DNA of 64,000 bases from JAPUME01 sp964605715 (GTDB lineage Bacteria; Acidobacteriota; Terriglobia; UBA7540; JAPUME01): assembly GCA_964605715.1 (NCBI GenBank), contig CAZSDV010000001.1:1-64000 (forward strand), written 5' to 3'. The number at the start of each line of letters is the position of its first letter. Position 1 is the stretch's first letter. The notes under the pieces were generated by a model. That model made no database searches and was not told the DNA's origin. It was given only the letters and a program-made list of their open reading frames with translations. Below are positions 53,628-63,721 of the stretch, piece by piece. The position numbers and the translations under genes were made by a program.

Positions 53628-55361
53628 ATGGCTCATCGAAGAAGAAGCCTAGCCAGAACTATTTTTAAATTAATGGTCCTTCAGTCGGCCCTAGGCCTTC
53701 TAGCTGTAGTCCTGATCGGAATTATCATGGTTGGGGTGGTGAATTTCCGTAACCGCATCTTATCCAACACAGTACTGGTAGTTGATGTCCGGGGTGTTAT
53801 TTCTGAGGAAGCACCACGGAATTTCTTTGGGGAAATCACCCAGGGTTCAGTGAAGATCATGAGTGATCTCCTGGAGGCAATCGATCGAGCTGCCCTCGAC
53901 AGTCGTATTAACGGTCTTGTTCTGCGTGTTGACGATGGGAAAATGAATATGGCAAAGCTCCAGGAACTTCGCGAGAGGATTCATAAGTTTAACCAATCAG
54001 GGAAATTCAGCGCTGTTTTCCTCGAGTCTTCAACAAACCGGAGCTACTATTTGGCCAGTGCTTGTCAGTCGATTACCCTCGTCCCTAAATCGATTCTTGG
54101 CATTCGTGGCATGATGGCAGAATCCACTTTCCTCCGGGGGACCCTGGATAAATTAGGTATCGAGGCTGTTTTTTTTCACACGGGTGAACACAAAAGTGCA
54201 TCTAATCTCCTTACCGAAAAGGCTTACACGCGGGAGCATCGAGAATCTGTTGAAACCTTACTTCGTGATTGGTACGGAGAATTTTTGCTAGGAGTTGCCG
54301 AAGATAGAAATTTAAAGGTATCCAGGCTAGCAAACATGGTTGAGCGGGCCCCTTACACTTCCCAAGAAGCACTTGAGGTTGGCTTGGTAGACGAGGTAGC
54401 TTACAGGGATCAGTTCGATGAGAAAATAAAAGAGTTGAACCAGGGGAGCGAAGAGTACACGAGTGTAGGACGTTATCTAGGGCAAACCACTGCTGAAGGT
54501 GATTTAAAGGTGGCTGTCGTTTATGCTTCAGGAACCATTACGACTGGGGAGAGTTCTGAGGATCCAGTGCTTGGAATGGTGCTTGGTTCGGAAACTCTAT
54601 CGAAACATCTGAAGATAGCTCGTGAGGATGAGTCTCTGGAAGCTGTCATTTTACGCGTAGACAGCCCCGGTGGATCTGCAGTTGCATCTGAGATTATTCG
54701 TCGCGAAGTGGAGCTTACCCAGAAGGAAAAACCCGTGGTGGTCTCCATGTCCGATGTCGCTGCCTCGGGAGGTTACTGGATCGCAATGGGCGCAGACCGC
54801 ATAGTGGCACAACCGGGGACTGTAACGGGATCAATCGGGGTTGTCAGTGGAAAACTCAATATCAAGGGTCTTTATGGAAAACTGGGCATGAGTAAGGATT
54901 ATGTGGCCCTTACGGAAAACGCCACGATTGAGTGGCCGTTTCAAAGCTATACTCAACCCCAGCGCACCGTGGTGAGGAGACTTATGCAAGGGTATTACGA
55001 ATCATTTAAAGCCGGGGTTTCCGAAGGGAGAAGTCTGAGCTTAGAGGAGGTCGAAAAAATCGCTCAGGGGCGCGTTTGGAGTGGCGAGAAGGCCCTCCAG
55101 CTGGGCTTGGTGGATGAGCTCGGCGGCATGGATGTTGCGGTGAGATGGGCCAAGAAACTGGCTAACGTTCCCGAGGAGGAAAAAGTGAAGCTGGTGCGAA
55201 TCACTACCAGTAAGACCATGATTAGCGAACTTTGGGATGTGCTGGAGAGCATATTGGTATTGCGCCCCAGGTTAGCTCAGGAAACATTAAGGAGAGTAAC
55301 CAACCTCATGATGGAGGGGCCAGTGTGGGTATTTTTGCCTTTTCTGCCCGAGGCAAGGTAG
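53628..55361 (+). CDS. sppA: Signal peptide peptidase SppA (67-kDa, two-domain type)
   Basis: A membrane-anchored serine protease that degrades cleaved signal peptides. Residues about 18-38 form the membrane anchor. The 577-residue chain contains two S49 domains. The catalytic lysine is K189 in GEHKSASNLL of the first half, and the nucleophile is S380 in SDVAASGGYW of the second half, preceded by LRVDSPGGSAVASE. This Lys-Ser split dyad is the normal SppA design. The start follows GGGGG-type purine sequence. mreB begins 195 bp further on. Confidence 0.93.
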   Translation: MAHRRRSLARTIFKLMVLQSALGLLAVVLIGIIMVGVVNFRNRILSNTVLVVDVRGVISEEAPRNFFGEITQGSVKIMSDLLEAIDRAALDSRINGLVLRVDDGKMNMAKLQELRERIHKFNQSGKFSAVFLESSTNRSYYLASACQSITLVPKSILGIRGMMAESTFLRGTLDKLGIEAVFFHTGEHKSASNLLTEKAYTREHRESVETLLRDWYGEFLLGVAEDRNLKVSRLANMVERAPYTSQEALEVGLVDEVAYRDQFDEKIKELNQGSEEYTSVGRYLGQTTAEGDLKVAVVYASGTITTGESSEDPVLGMVLGSETLSKHLKIAREDESLEAVILRVDSPGGSAVASEIIRREVELTQKEKPVVVSMSDVAASGGYWIAMGADRIVAQPGTVTGSIGVVSGKLNIKGLYGKLGMSKDYVALTENATIEWPFQSYTQPQRTVVRRLMQGYYESFKAGVSEGRSLSLEEVEKIAQGRVWSGEKALQLGLVDELGGMDVAVRWAKKLANVPEEEKVKLVRITTSKTMISELWDVLESILVLRPRLAQETLRRVTNLMMEGPVWVFLPFLPEAR

Positions 55362-55556
55362 TGAAACCGTATTTGATACAAGATTGGGTGCTCATAATGT
55401 AAGTTAATAGGGTTATGGATTTTTTAAAACGCCTGTTGCGGCAATCGCGACAGCACAGCAACACTAGAGACGGGCAACCTAATTGTGCTAAATTTACATG
55501 TGGGAAGATTTAATTACTAAATCCTATCATTTTCTGTTTGGGGAGTTTAAGGAATA

Positions 55557-56582
55557 ATGGGTTTTCGATCCTTACTTAGTATGTTTTCCTCTGATCTGGC
55601 TATTGACCTAGGAACAGCTAACACGCTGGTCTTTGCTGTAGGCGAGGGTGTGGTTGTTAATGAACCTTCCATTGTGGCTATAAATAAGCACAACGGTGCC
55701 ATTGAAGCCGTGGGCCATGAGGCTAAGGAGATGGTGGGTCGCACGCCTGGAAATATCATATCCATACGGCCATTGAGGGATGGCGTCATTGCTGACTTCA
55801 AAGTTACCGAGAAGATGCTCGACTACTTTATCCATAAGGCTCATAACCGGAGGATTTTTGTTCATCCGAGAATTGTGATAGGAGTTCCGTCAGAAATTAC
55901 ACCGGTAGAAAAGCGTGCAGTTCAGGATTCAGCCTACCGTGCTCATGCTAGTGAGGTTCATCTGGTAGAGCAGGCTACAATGGCTGCCATTGGGGCGAAC
56001 TTACCCATTACTGAGCCTTCTGGCAGCATGATTGTCGATATTGGTGGCGGCACTACAGACATTGCCATTATTTCGCTTTCCGGAATCGTCTATAGCCGTT
56101 CGGTCAGAGTGGCAGGAAACGAGATGGATGAGGCGATTACTAACTACATAAAACGTAAATACAACCTTCTGATTGGAGAGAGAACGGCAGAGATGATTAA
56201 GATGGAGGTTGGTTCGGCTAGTGCTCTTGAAAAACCGATGACCATAGAGATTAAAGGAAGACATCTGCTGGAAGGAATTCCTAGGACGCTAACCTTGGAC
56301 GATTCCGAAGTGCGTGAGGCCCTTTCTGACTGCGTGGGGACGCTTCTCAACGCAATCCGTGTTGCACTTGAGAGAACCCCACCGGAGCTTTCTGCTGACA
56401 TATCAGATCGGGGAATTGTGATAACCGGCGGTGGGGCTTTGTTGAAAAATCTTGATAAGCGTATCCGGGACGAAACTGGGCTGCCAGTCACAGTTGCCGA
56501 AAACCCTTTGACCTGTGTGGTGCTGGGAACGGGAAAGATGTTGTACGATTTCGATCTTCTGCGGCGGGTGGCCATCGAGTAG
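55557..56582 (+). CDS. mreB: Rod-shape-determining actin homologue MreB
   Basis: A 341-residue actin-like ATPase that organises lateral cell-wall growth. Motifs are LAIDLGTANTLVF (phosphate 1), VGVPSEIT-like IGVPSEITPVEKRAV, MIVDIGGGTTDIAIISL (phosphate 2) and GIVITGGGALLKNLD (adenosine). It opens the mre/mrd operon with AAGGAA before the ATG. Presence of the whole set indicates a rod-shaped cell. Confidence 0.97.
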   Translation: MGFRSLLSMFSSDLAIDLGTANTLVFAVGEGVVVNEPSIVAINKHNGAIEAVGHEAKEMVGRTPGNIISIRPLRDGVIADFKVTEKMLDYFIHKAHNRRIFVHPRIVIGVPSEITPVEKRAVQDSAYRAHASEVHLVEQATMAAIGANLPITEPSGSMIVDIGGGTTDIAIISLSGIVYSRSVRVAGNEMDEAITNYIKRKYNLLIGERTAEMIKMEVGSASALEKPMTIEIKGRHLLEGIPRTLTLDDSEVREALSDCVGTLLNAIRVALERTPPELSADISDRGIVITGGGALLKNLDKRIRDETGLPVTVAENPLTCVVLGTGKMLYDFDLLRRVAIE

Positions 56583-56665
56583 GGCGTTGGCTTAAAGTAA
56601 TTCCAGGATTTGAAATTTTCTGGAAAAAATCGATTCCTCAGAGCTTGAGGAAGAACCTTCATCAT

Positions 56666-57589
56666 ATGGCTGAACCCTTTACCAAGCTTTCCCATGCATC
56701 TCCTGAGGTGGCGGACCCGGAGGCACCCGAGCGGGTACAAATCTTTGTTTCGCGCCATCGCTACTTTTTCCTTCTCGTTGCGGTCTTAGTGGCACAACTC
56801 CTGCTCCTATCCGTCCAAATTACCCGAGGCCGAGGTACGCTCCTGATTCAGGTGTGGGCTGTCTCTGCCATGGAGCCCTTTCAGCGGGCAGCGCACTGGA
56901 CGGTGAGCAGTTTGGGTGGCGCTTGGGGAAACCTCCAAGATCTCCGTAACGCTCGGGAACAATATCGGCAACTACAAGAGGAAGTGGCAGTTCTCAAGGC
57001 ATCACTTGACCAACTCTCAGGAGAGGCTCAGGAACTCGACTACCTCCGTTCCCAACTTAACTACAAGAGAGAGGCGCCGTTTGAGTCTCTTGCTGCGGAA
57101 GTTATTGCTAGTAGCCCTGGTGGAAATACCCGCTCGATTTTTCTGGGTCGAGGAGTTGAGGACGGCATGAAATCTGATTTAGCGGTGGTAACTCCAGAGG
57201 GTGTGGTAGGAAAGGTTCTTCGCACATACGCGCGAACTTCTCAGGTTCTTATGATTACTGACTCGCAGAGCGGGGCCGGATGCTTACTTGAGAGCTCTCG
57301 CCTACACGGCGTCTTGAAGGGCACTGGACGTAGTTTCTGTCGAATGGATTACGTGCTGAACGAGCAAGACGTGCAGGTTGGCGACCGTGTATTAACCTCA
57401 GGCCAGGACCGAGTTTACCCTAAGGGCCTTTTTCTTGGAACTGTTGTTGAAGTAAAGGATGGGCATATTTACAAGGAAATTTTTATTGAGCCAGCGGCAC
57501 ACCTTGATCGTTTAGAGTCTGTGTTGGTTGTTCTCAATCCCACGACAATGCGGCTGGAATCTCGTAATTTTTCCCCTCCGTCGCAATAA
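56666..57589 (+). CDS. mreC: Rod-shape-determining protein MreC
   Basis: The periplasmic bitopic protein that links MreB to the wall-synthesis enzymes. The ATG at 56666 is preferred (GAGGAAG twelve bases upstream); a TTG at 56645 would add seven residues. A membrane helix (YFFLLVAVLVAQLLLLSV) follows a 35-residue cytoplasmic part. A coiled coil (about 100-130, EQYRQLQEEVAVLKASLDQL) and the beta-rich domain with TPEGVVGKVLRTYARTSQVL come next. The length of 307 is normal. Confidence 0.94.
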   Translation: MAEPFTKLSHASPEVADPEAPERVQIFVSRHRYFFLLVAVLVAQLLLLSVQITRGRGTLLIQVWAVSAMEPFQRAAHWTVSSLGGAWGNLQDLRNAREQYRQLQEEVAVLKASLDQLSGEAQELDYLRSQLNYKREAPFESLAAEVIASSPGGNTRSIFLGRGVEDGMKSDLAVVTPEGVVGKVLRTYARTSQVLMITDSQSGAGCLLESSRLHGVLKGTGRSFCRMDYVLNEQDVQVGDRVLTSGQDRVYPKGLFLGTVVEVKDGHIYKEIFIEPAAHLDRLESVLVVLNPTTMRLESRNFSPPSQ

Positions 57590-57694
57590 AATATCGAAGA
57601 GGCTATTTTAGTTGGGCTTAGGTTTGACTAAATTTGCTAATAAAATTAGGGTTTGGTTGCTGGAAGATGACGGTTTTGTTAAGCTGACCAGGTA

Positions 57695-58213
57695 ATGTCG
57701 CAGGCAACAAAACAAAGAGCGGAAGTTTATAGGTTTTCTCCTTTAGTTTTCTGGTTGACCTTTCTTTTTGCTTTTCTAATCCAGGGGTTAATTCCAGCCC
57801 GGTTTCCTTTTGGGCACGTATTTGACCTTCCCTTAATAATGTTGATCTATTTTTCCGCCAACCGGAGCAGTAAGGTTTACGGAATTTTTCTCGGGGCTGG
57901 AGTAGGAATTCTCCAGGATGCACTGTCATCCCACGCTTACATCGGACTTCTTGGCATGGCAAAGGCTGTGGTGGGTTACCTTGCGCCCACTATTGCAGTT
58001 CGAGTCAACTTGAATCAGGCGTTTCCTCGCACAATTTTAACTGGGGCCCTTGTTTTACTTCATGGTGCTATTTTCCTAACCCTTGAGCGAACTCTCCTTG
58101 AAAATCCTAACCCGTTCGTTCCTGTTAATTTCCTAAATAGCGTGCTGGTGAATACATCGCTCGGAATTTTTCTATTTCCTTTGCTTAATCGCGTTCGAAA
58201 GGAGGCATGGTAA
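57695..58213 (+). CDS. mreD: Rod-shape-determining membrane protein MreD
   Basis: A 172-residue inner-membrane protein with about five to six hydrophobic helices, for example FWLTFLFAFLIQGLIP and GIFLGAGVGILQDALSSH. The latter matches the conserved G-x-x-x-D region of MreD. Its position between mreC and the PBP2 gene supports the assignment, since sequence conservation in this family is low. The spacer to mreC is 105 bp. Confidence 0.9.
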   Translation: MSQATKQRAEVYRFSPLVFWLTFLFAFLIQGLIPARFPFGHVFDLPLIMLIYFSANRSSKVYGIFLGAGVGILQDALSSHAYIGLLGMAKAVVGYLAPTIAVRVNLNQAFPRTILTGALVLLHGAIFLTLERTLLENPNPFVPVNFLNSVLVNTSLGIFLFPLLNRVRKEAW

Positions 58214-58299
58214 AGCTTGGAGCTTGGTCGCCAACAAGGCCGAAAAACCCCCCGCTTGCCAACTTATAAGGGCTGTGCTATCTTTCGCTTAAGAGTGAA

Positions 58300-60219
58300 G
58301 TGGTCCTGCCTAATGCTCATATAGCACGCCTTATGTTTCTTCAGGATTCCGAAAACCGCAACCAATTTAACCGCCGCATTTCCCTACTCCAGTACTTTGT
58401 GGTTTTTCTGGTAGTGTTGATTGGCGCGGGGTATTGGCGCGTTCAGATCTCAAGCTACCGTCAGTATGCAAAACTTGCAGAAGACAATCGCATACGGGAT
58501 TTTCCTATTATGGCGCCCCGAGGAAGGCTCCTTGATCGTGAAGGTCGAGTTCTTGGGGGAAATACGCCTAGCTTTCGAGTTATGCTTCACGGCGCTACCA
58601 ATCCACTTTCTGACCAGGAAATTAAACACATCTCTGATGTCCTAGACGTGGATGCCAAGGAACTTCAGGAGCTGAGTCGCAAAGGTGTATCTTCCAGTAT
58701 GATCCGTCCTGAGATTTTAAAACAGTCTGCAACACTTAATGATATCGCCTTTATCGAGTCCCACCGCTGGGAATATCCTGAGCTTGACCTGATTCACTTT
58801 CCTAGACGATCTTATCCGAGGGGAAATTTTGCTGCTCACCTCCTTGGTTATATTGGGGAAGTTCCCAAGGAGGTTCTGGAGAAGCCCAACGCTCGCTTCC
58901 GAAAAGGTGGTGTTATGGGGCGGTCTGGCGTGGAGTCCAGCTATGATGAATACCTGGCAGGAAAAGATGGGGTCCGGCGCGCAATTGTCGATAGCAGGGG
59001 CCGGGAATTTGACGCAGAAGACTTGGTTTTAGCCAAGTCCGGCAAAGATCTTCGCCTAACTTTGGATTTAGATCTACAAAGAACAGCGGAAAGTATCCTC
59101 GGTGATCGTGAAGGTGCGGTGGTGGCCCTTGATCCAAGAACTGGGGAAGTACTTGCCATGGTGAGTCGGCCAACGTTTGATCCCGACGTTTTTGCTGATC
59201 GTATCAGCTCAGAGGGTTGGGCAGGACTTCTGAATGATCCTGGAAAGCCGCTGATGAACCGGGCGACCCAGTCTCACCTGGCTCCGGGTTCCATTTTTAA
59301 GATCGTGGTTGCTGCGGCAGCTCTGGAGACTGGAATTATTGACCCTTCCGCCACTATTCTGTGTCGGGGATCCGCCAGGATCTACGGCCACACCTTTAAC
59401 GATTGGCTTGGAAGTGGCCACGGGCGGGTAAACCTCCACCGTGCAATAGTCCGTTCCTGTAATGTCTATTTTTATCGTCTTGGCGCCAAACTGGGCATTG
59501 AGAGGATTGCCTACTTTGCCAAGCATCTTGGTCTCGGCTCGCCCACTGGGATTGATCTTCCAGGTGAAGTTGGAGGGCTGGTTCCTTCTCCTGAATGGGT
59601 CAAGCGGAGATTTAAGAGACGCTGGTTTCCAGGAGAGACTATTTCTGTGGCTATTGGCCAGGGTGCGGTGGCTGTTACTCCCTTACAATTGGCTCATGTA
59701 ATTGGGGGGATTACTTCCGGAGGTATTTTCCATCGTCCTCATATTGTCTTCCCTAATCAACTGGAGGAAGCAGGTCATGAGGCTCCTATTATCCATGAGA
59801 AGCGATTTCCATTAAGCGATGCCACGGTCAAAATCCTCTGTCGCGGAATGTGGGGTGTTGTGAATGAAGATGGAACGGGGATCCGAGCGCGCATTCGCGA
59901 TCTTGATATTGGCGGCAAGACTGGTACCGCCCAAGCAGTAAGTCGCCGTACCCGGAAAGAAGCAGGTGAGGATAAATTTAGGGCAAACGCTTGGTTTGTG
60001 GGAACCTATCCTTCTCGGAATCCGGAAATCGTGGTAAGTGCTTTAATTGTGGGTGGGGATCATTCTTACGAGGCTATTCCAGTTGTACGGGAAATCATCC
60101 GCACGTATAAGGAAAAAAAGGTTATTCAGCAAGTTCAGCCTTTGGTGCCCGAGGGAAAGGTAACGATGAACAAGGAAGTACTAAATGAAATTGTTGCTGC
60201 TAGGAATAGGCTTCCCTGA
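58300..60219 (+). CDS. mrdA: Penicillin-binding protein 2 (elongation transpeptidase)
   Basis: The transpeptidase of the elongasome, 639 residues. A single membrane helix (about 27-47) is followed by the pedestal domain with APRGRLLDREGRVLGGN, then the transpeptidase domain. That domain has the SxxK motif in HLAPGSIFKI, SCN as the second motif (VRSCNVYFYRLG) and KTG in IGGKTGTAQ. The GTG at 58300 is kept as the start, but ATG 58333 (MFLQDSENRNQ) is as likely; neither has a strong ribosome-binding site. rodA follows 30 bp later. Confidence 0.95.
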   Translation: MVLPNAHIARLMFLQDSENRNQFNRRISLLQYFVVFLVVLIGAGYWRVQISSYRQYAKLAEDNRIRDFPIMAPRGRLLDREGRVLGGNTPSFRVMLHGATNPLSDQEIKHISDVLDVDAKELQELSRKGVSSSMIRPEILKQSATLNDIAFIESHRWEYPELDLIHFPRRSYPRGNFAAHLLGYIGEVPKEVLEKPNARFRKGGVMGRSGVESSYDEYLAGKDGVRRAIVDSRGREFDAEDLVLAKSGKDLRLTLDLDLQRTAESILGDREGAVVALDPRTGEVLAMVSRPTFDPDVFADRISSEGWAGLLNDPGKPLMNRATQSHLAPGSIFKIVVAAAALETGIIDPSATILCRGSARIYGHTFNDWLGSGHGRVNLHRAIVRSCNVYFYRLGAKLGIERIAYFAKHLGLGSPTGIDLPGEVGGLVPSPEWVKRRFKRRWFPGETISVAIGQGAVAVTPLQLAHVIGGITSGGIFHRPHIVFPNQLEEAGHEAPIIHEKRFPLSDATVKILCRGMWGVVNEDGTGIRARIRDLDIGGKTGTAQAVSRRTRKEAGEDKFRANAWFVGTYPSRNPEIVVSALIVGGDHSYEAIPVVREIIRTYKEKKVIQQVQPLVPEGKVTMNKEVLNEIVAARNRLP

Positions 60220-60249
60220 GGTGCCGAAAATGAAAGGCAGGAGAGTTAA

Positions 60250-61338
60250 TTGAAAAACAAAGCAAGCTACCGGGAATTTGACTGGTTGCTGGTTGCCCTA
60301 ATCTTGGTGATTTCAGCTGTGGGTATTGTGGAAATTTACAGCGTCACAGCGGAGACTGGGTTGGCTGGCCAGTACAGGCTACAGGTTTGCTGGGTTTTGA
60401 TTGGATTGGTGGCCATGTTGGTAATTAGCCGGTTGGACTACCATATGATTTTGGGGCATGTGCCTTGGATCTACCTTGGGGTAGTTGTACTTCTCGGGAT
60501 ACTTCTCGTAGCTGGGGAACCGATCGGTGGGGCCCGGAGGTGGATCCATTTAGGTGGCTTGAATTTCCAGGTGTCTGAAATCGCAAAACTGGTTATAATT
60601 ATGGCATTAGCGAGATATTTTGCAGGTGTTAACTCTAAGCACCTCAGCTGGAAGGATATATTTGTAGTTGGGTTTTTGGTCAGTGTGCCGTTATTATTAG
60701 TGGCCCTTCAGCCAGATTTAGGGACTGCGTTAACCTTTGTGGTGATAGCGCTGGCGGGGGTTGTGGTAGCTGGTATTCGGATACGGCAGGTTGTATTATT
60801 GGCCCTGGCTGGAGCCCTGTTGATGCCGGCAGGTGTGTGGTTTCTTAAGCCGTATCAGCAAGAGCGGCTTAAAACCTTTATTCAACCGGAAGCAGACATT
60901 CAAGGTTCTGGTTATCAGATTAACCAGTCCAAGATTGCAATCGGTTCTGGGGGGTTCTGGGGTAAGGGCTTGCGACAGGGAACCCAGAATCGACTAGGCT
61001 TTATCCCCGGAGCCCATACGGATTTTATCTTCGCTGCGTTTGCAGAGGAACATGGCTTTGTGGGTACGGTCTTTGTCTTGTTGCTGTACCTGCTTTTATT
61101 GATGCGTTTGCTGGACGGCGCCCAGTCGGCGGTTGACCGGGCCGGGAGTTTTTTAATTACGGGTTTTGCCGCAGTGCTTTTTTTCCAGATTACGATAAGC
61201 ACTGCTATGATAATTGGCTTAGCGCCCGTAACGGGAATTCCTTTACCTTTAATGACATATGGTGGTTCATCGGCACTGTTCACTTTTATGGGTTTCGGTC
61301 TGGCTCTTAGCGTTCGCATGAGACGTTTTGTTAATTGA
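60250..61338 (+). CDS. rodA: Peptidoglycan glycosyltransferase RodA
   Basis: A SEDS-family polymerase of 362 residues with about ten membrane helices. Conserved elements are SRLDYHMILGH, GGARRWIHLGGLNFQVSE, ALQPDLGTALTF and FIPGAHTDFIFAAFAEEHGF, and the C-terminal PVTGIPLPLMTYGGSS. It works with PBP2, encoded just upstream. The TTG start follows GGCAGGAGAG. Confidence 0.95.
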   Translation: MKNKASYREFDWLLVALILVISAVGIVEIYSVTAETGLAGQYRLQVCWVLIGLVAMLVISRLDYHMILGHVPWIYLGVVVLLGILLVAGEPIGGARRWIHLGGLNFQVSEIAKLVIIMALARYFAGVNSKHLSWKDIFVVGFLVSVPLLLVALQPDLGTALTFVVIALAGVVVAGIRIRQVVLLALAGALLMPAGVWFLKPYQQERLKTFIQPEADIQGSGYQINQSKIAIGSGGFWGKGLRQGTQNRLGFIPGAHTDFIFAAFAEEHGFVGTVFVLLLYLLLLMRLLDGAQSAVDRAGSFLITGFAAVLFFQITISTAMIIGLAPVTGIPLPLMTYGGSSALFTFMGFGLALSVRMRRFVN

Positions 61339-61459
61339 TCCAGAGCAAGTTATTTACAAATTTTTTGAGCCTGTTTAGGTTCAGCGAGGAAATGGAAGAG
61401 TTGATCTCCCGGTTTAGAAAGGGATGGATCCTCTGTCCTAATTTCCCAGAGGAGTTTTT

Positions 61460-63721
61460 ATGACGAAAGAATTATTTGTGTCCTCGTCTCCTCAGGAGAA
61501 AAAAGTTGCTCTCCTGGAAGACGATCAGTTGGTTGAGCTTTGGTTTGAGCGTGATGAAGATGTTGGGATTGTTGGGGCTATCTATAAAGGTCGAGTGAGC
61601 AGAGTTTTGCCTGGAATGCAGTCCGCATTCGTTGATGTCGGCTTGAAGCGGGATGCCTTTCTCTATGTTTCCGATTTTTATGAGGAGTCGGAAGAGTACG
61701 AGCGCCTAGGTGCCAAGGCTGTAGCTCGCAAACGACGTGCTAAAGAGAGTTCAAGCAAAGCTCTGCCAGAGACTGGTGAGCCCAAGTCGGCTCCTGCGGC
61801 TTCCAGTGTTTCTGATAAGCCCACAACGAAACTTCCTAAGGAGAGCGAACAGGCTGCCACTGAGGATGCTGCTTCTACTGTAAAATCTAGCCCTTCCAGT
61901 GTTTCTGATAAGCCCACAACGAAACTTCCTAAGGAGAGCGAACAGGCTGCCACTGAGGATGCTGCTTCTACTGTAAAATCTAGCCCTTCCAGTGTTTCAC
62001 GGAAGAATAAGCCGGAGAGTGGATTGCGTCGCCCCGGGCGACCTTCTCGCCGCCACCGCATTGACAGTCGTCGGGGTAAGGCTGGATTTCAAAAGGCGGA
62101 CAAGGATGAAAAACCTAAAAAAGGTGGAAGTGATCACTTTCAACTGCTACCGGGTGAAACCTTAGCGCTCCACCGTGACGATCCTGTTGCGGGTTTGAAA
62201 CCAGAGCCTGGAAACCAGAACCCTGGCCCCGTAAATGACAAAGATAGTATTACCCCTTCCCAGGTTGATCGACCACCCGAATCTTTGCTCACTCAACAGG
62301 ACTCCGAGCCAGGATCTACCGGTGCAGTAGAACAGGAATCGAGAATTACCGAGGATACCCCTTCTAAGTCAGAGGGTGAGAAAGCGAAGTACACACTTCG
62401 AGATTCTGATGATCAGGCCCGGTATGCCACGACAACGGCTGGAAAGACACCTCGAAAGCCGCGACAGAGCGGGCCGCGTCGAACTCGCCGTTCCCGTAGT
62501 CAATCCTCTTCATCGCCTCAGGTGAAGATTGCTAATGTCCTTAAAGAAGGACAGGAAATCCTAGTTCAGATTGCCCGTGAGCCCCTAGGTACCAAAGGAG
62601 CTCGGATTACCTCGCATATTGCACTTCCGGGTCGCTATTTAGTTTATATGCCCACTGTTACCCATATTGGTGTCTCGCGCAAGATTTCATCTGAGGAGCA
62701 GAGGCTTCGTCTGAGGAATACAATTTTGGAACATAAAGGATCCCTCACGGGGGGTTTTATTGCTCGGACCGCTGCCCAGGACTGTTCCGAAGAAGACGTT
62801 AAGGCAGATATCGGCTTTCTCGCTAAGGCATGGAGTGAGCTGAGGTCCCGCGCGGACGCTGCAAAAGCTCCTGCTCTGGTTCATGGGGACTCGGGATTAG
62901 TTGAGCGGGTCCTCCGAGATATTTTTTCACCTGAGTTCAAGCGGATTCGTGTTGACAACGAAGCAGAATTTGAGGGAGCTGTCGACTTCGTTAACCATAG
63001 TCAGCCAGACCTAGTGGGAAATGTAAAGCTTTACGAAAAGGAAGCACCCATATTTGAGGAGTTTGGAATCCAATCCGAGATCGAAAAGGCGTTGAAGCCA
63101 AAGATATGGCTTAAGTCTGGTGGCTATATTGTCATTAACGAAACTGAGGCTTTGGTTGCCATTGACGTGAACACCGGTAAATATGTTGGTCGAACTAGTC
63201 GGCTGGAGGATACCATTCGACGGACGAATGTTGAGGCCACTGAGGAGATTGTGCGGCAAATGCGCCTCCGAGACCTAGGAGGAATTATCATTATTGATTT
63301 TATCGACATGGACGAGAAACGCAGTCGGAACCAGGTGATGAAGGCTCTTGAGGATGCCCTGAAAAATGACCGAGCCCCTTCCAAAACTCTTCCTTTTAAT
63401 GATTTTGGTTTGGTGGCTATTACCAGAAAACGCGTTCGCCAATCACTGGGCCACACGCTTTGCCATTCTTGCATCTATTGTGATGGTTCAGGATGGATTA
63501 AATCCGTAAAGACCGTGTCTCATGAGATCCTTACGGAGGTACGGAAAATGGCTGACTCAATTGACGGCCCGACCCTAACCTTGCGGGTTCACCCAGACGT
63601 GGCTAAGGGTTTAAAAACGGGTGAAAGGTCCTTGCTCTCGGAGATAGAGGTTCTCGCACAGAAGGATGTGATCGTTAAATCTGATGCATCAATACACCAA
63701 GAGCGGTTCGAAATTTTCTAG
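61460..63721 (+). CDS. rng: Ribonuclease G/E with a large disordered insertion
   Basis: An endoribonuclease for rRNA and mRNA processing. The first 80 residues start the S1 domain (IYKGRVSRVLPGMQSAFVDV). Residues about 80-355 are a hydrophilic, low-complexity insertion rich in Ser, Pro, Lys, Glu and Arg. The S1 domain resumes at IANVLKEGQEILVQI. Catalytic aspartates are D569 (AIDVNTGKYVG) and D613 (IIIDFIDMD), with spacing like Escherichia coli RNase E. The zinc-link cysteines lie in LCHSCIYC. There is no long C-terminal degradosome tail, so core architecture is RNase G-like. GAGGAG precedes the ATG. It follows rodA by 121 bp. Confidence 0.93.
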   Translation: MTKELFVSSSPQEKKVALLEDDQLVELWFERDEDVGIVGAIYKGRVSRVLPGMQSAFVDVGLKRDAFLYVSDFYEESEEYERLGAKAVARKRRAKESSSKALPETGEPKSAPAASSVSDKPTTKLPKESEQAATEDAASTVKSSPSSVSDKPTTKLPKESEQAATEDAASTVKSSPSSVSRKNKPESGLRRPGRPSRRHRIDSRRGKAGFQKADKDEKPKKGGSDHFQLLPGETLALHRDDPVAGLKPEPGNQNPGPVNDKDSITPSQVDRPPESLLTQQDSEPGSTGAVEQESRITEDTPSKSEGEKAKYTLRDSDDQARYATTTAGKTPRKPRQSGPRRTRRSRSQSSSSPQVKIANVLKEGQEILVQIAREPLGTKGARITSHIALPGRYLVYMPTVTHIGVSRKISSEEQRLRLRNTILEHKGSLTGGFIARTAAQDCSEEDVKADIGFLAKAWSELRSRADAAKAPALVHGDSGLVERVLRDIFSPEFKRIRVDNEAEFEGAVDFVNHSQPDLVGNVKLYEKEAPIFEEFGIQSEIEKALKPKIWLKSGGYIVINETEALVAIDVNTGKYVGRTSRLEDTIRRTNVEATEEIVRQMRLRDLGGIIIIDFIDMDEKRSRNQVMKALEDALKNDRAPSKTLPFNDFGLVAITRKRVRQSLGHTLCHSCIYCDGSGWIKSVKTVSHEILTEVRKMADSIDGPTLTLRVHPDVAKGLKTGERSLLSEIEVLAQKDVIVKSDASIHQERFEIF
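61800..61998 (+). repeat. 93-bp tandem repeat (two copies plus 13 bases) inside the RNase gene
   Basis: Two identical 93-bp units (61800-61892 and 61893-61985) plus the first 13 bases of a third unit encode a 31-residue Ser/Lys/Glu/Ala-rich segment twice, in frame. The unit length is a multiple of three, so copy-number change would not break the gene. Confidence 0.93.

Noticed and set aside
61800..61998. CRISPR-like reading of the direct repeats
   Set aside because: The two 93-bp units are directly adjacent without spacers and are in frame within a coding sequence.
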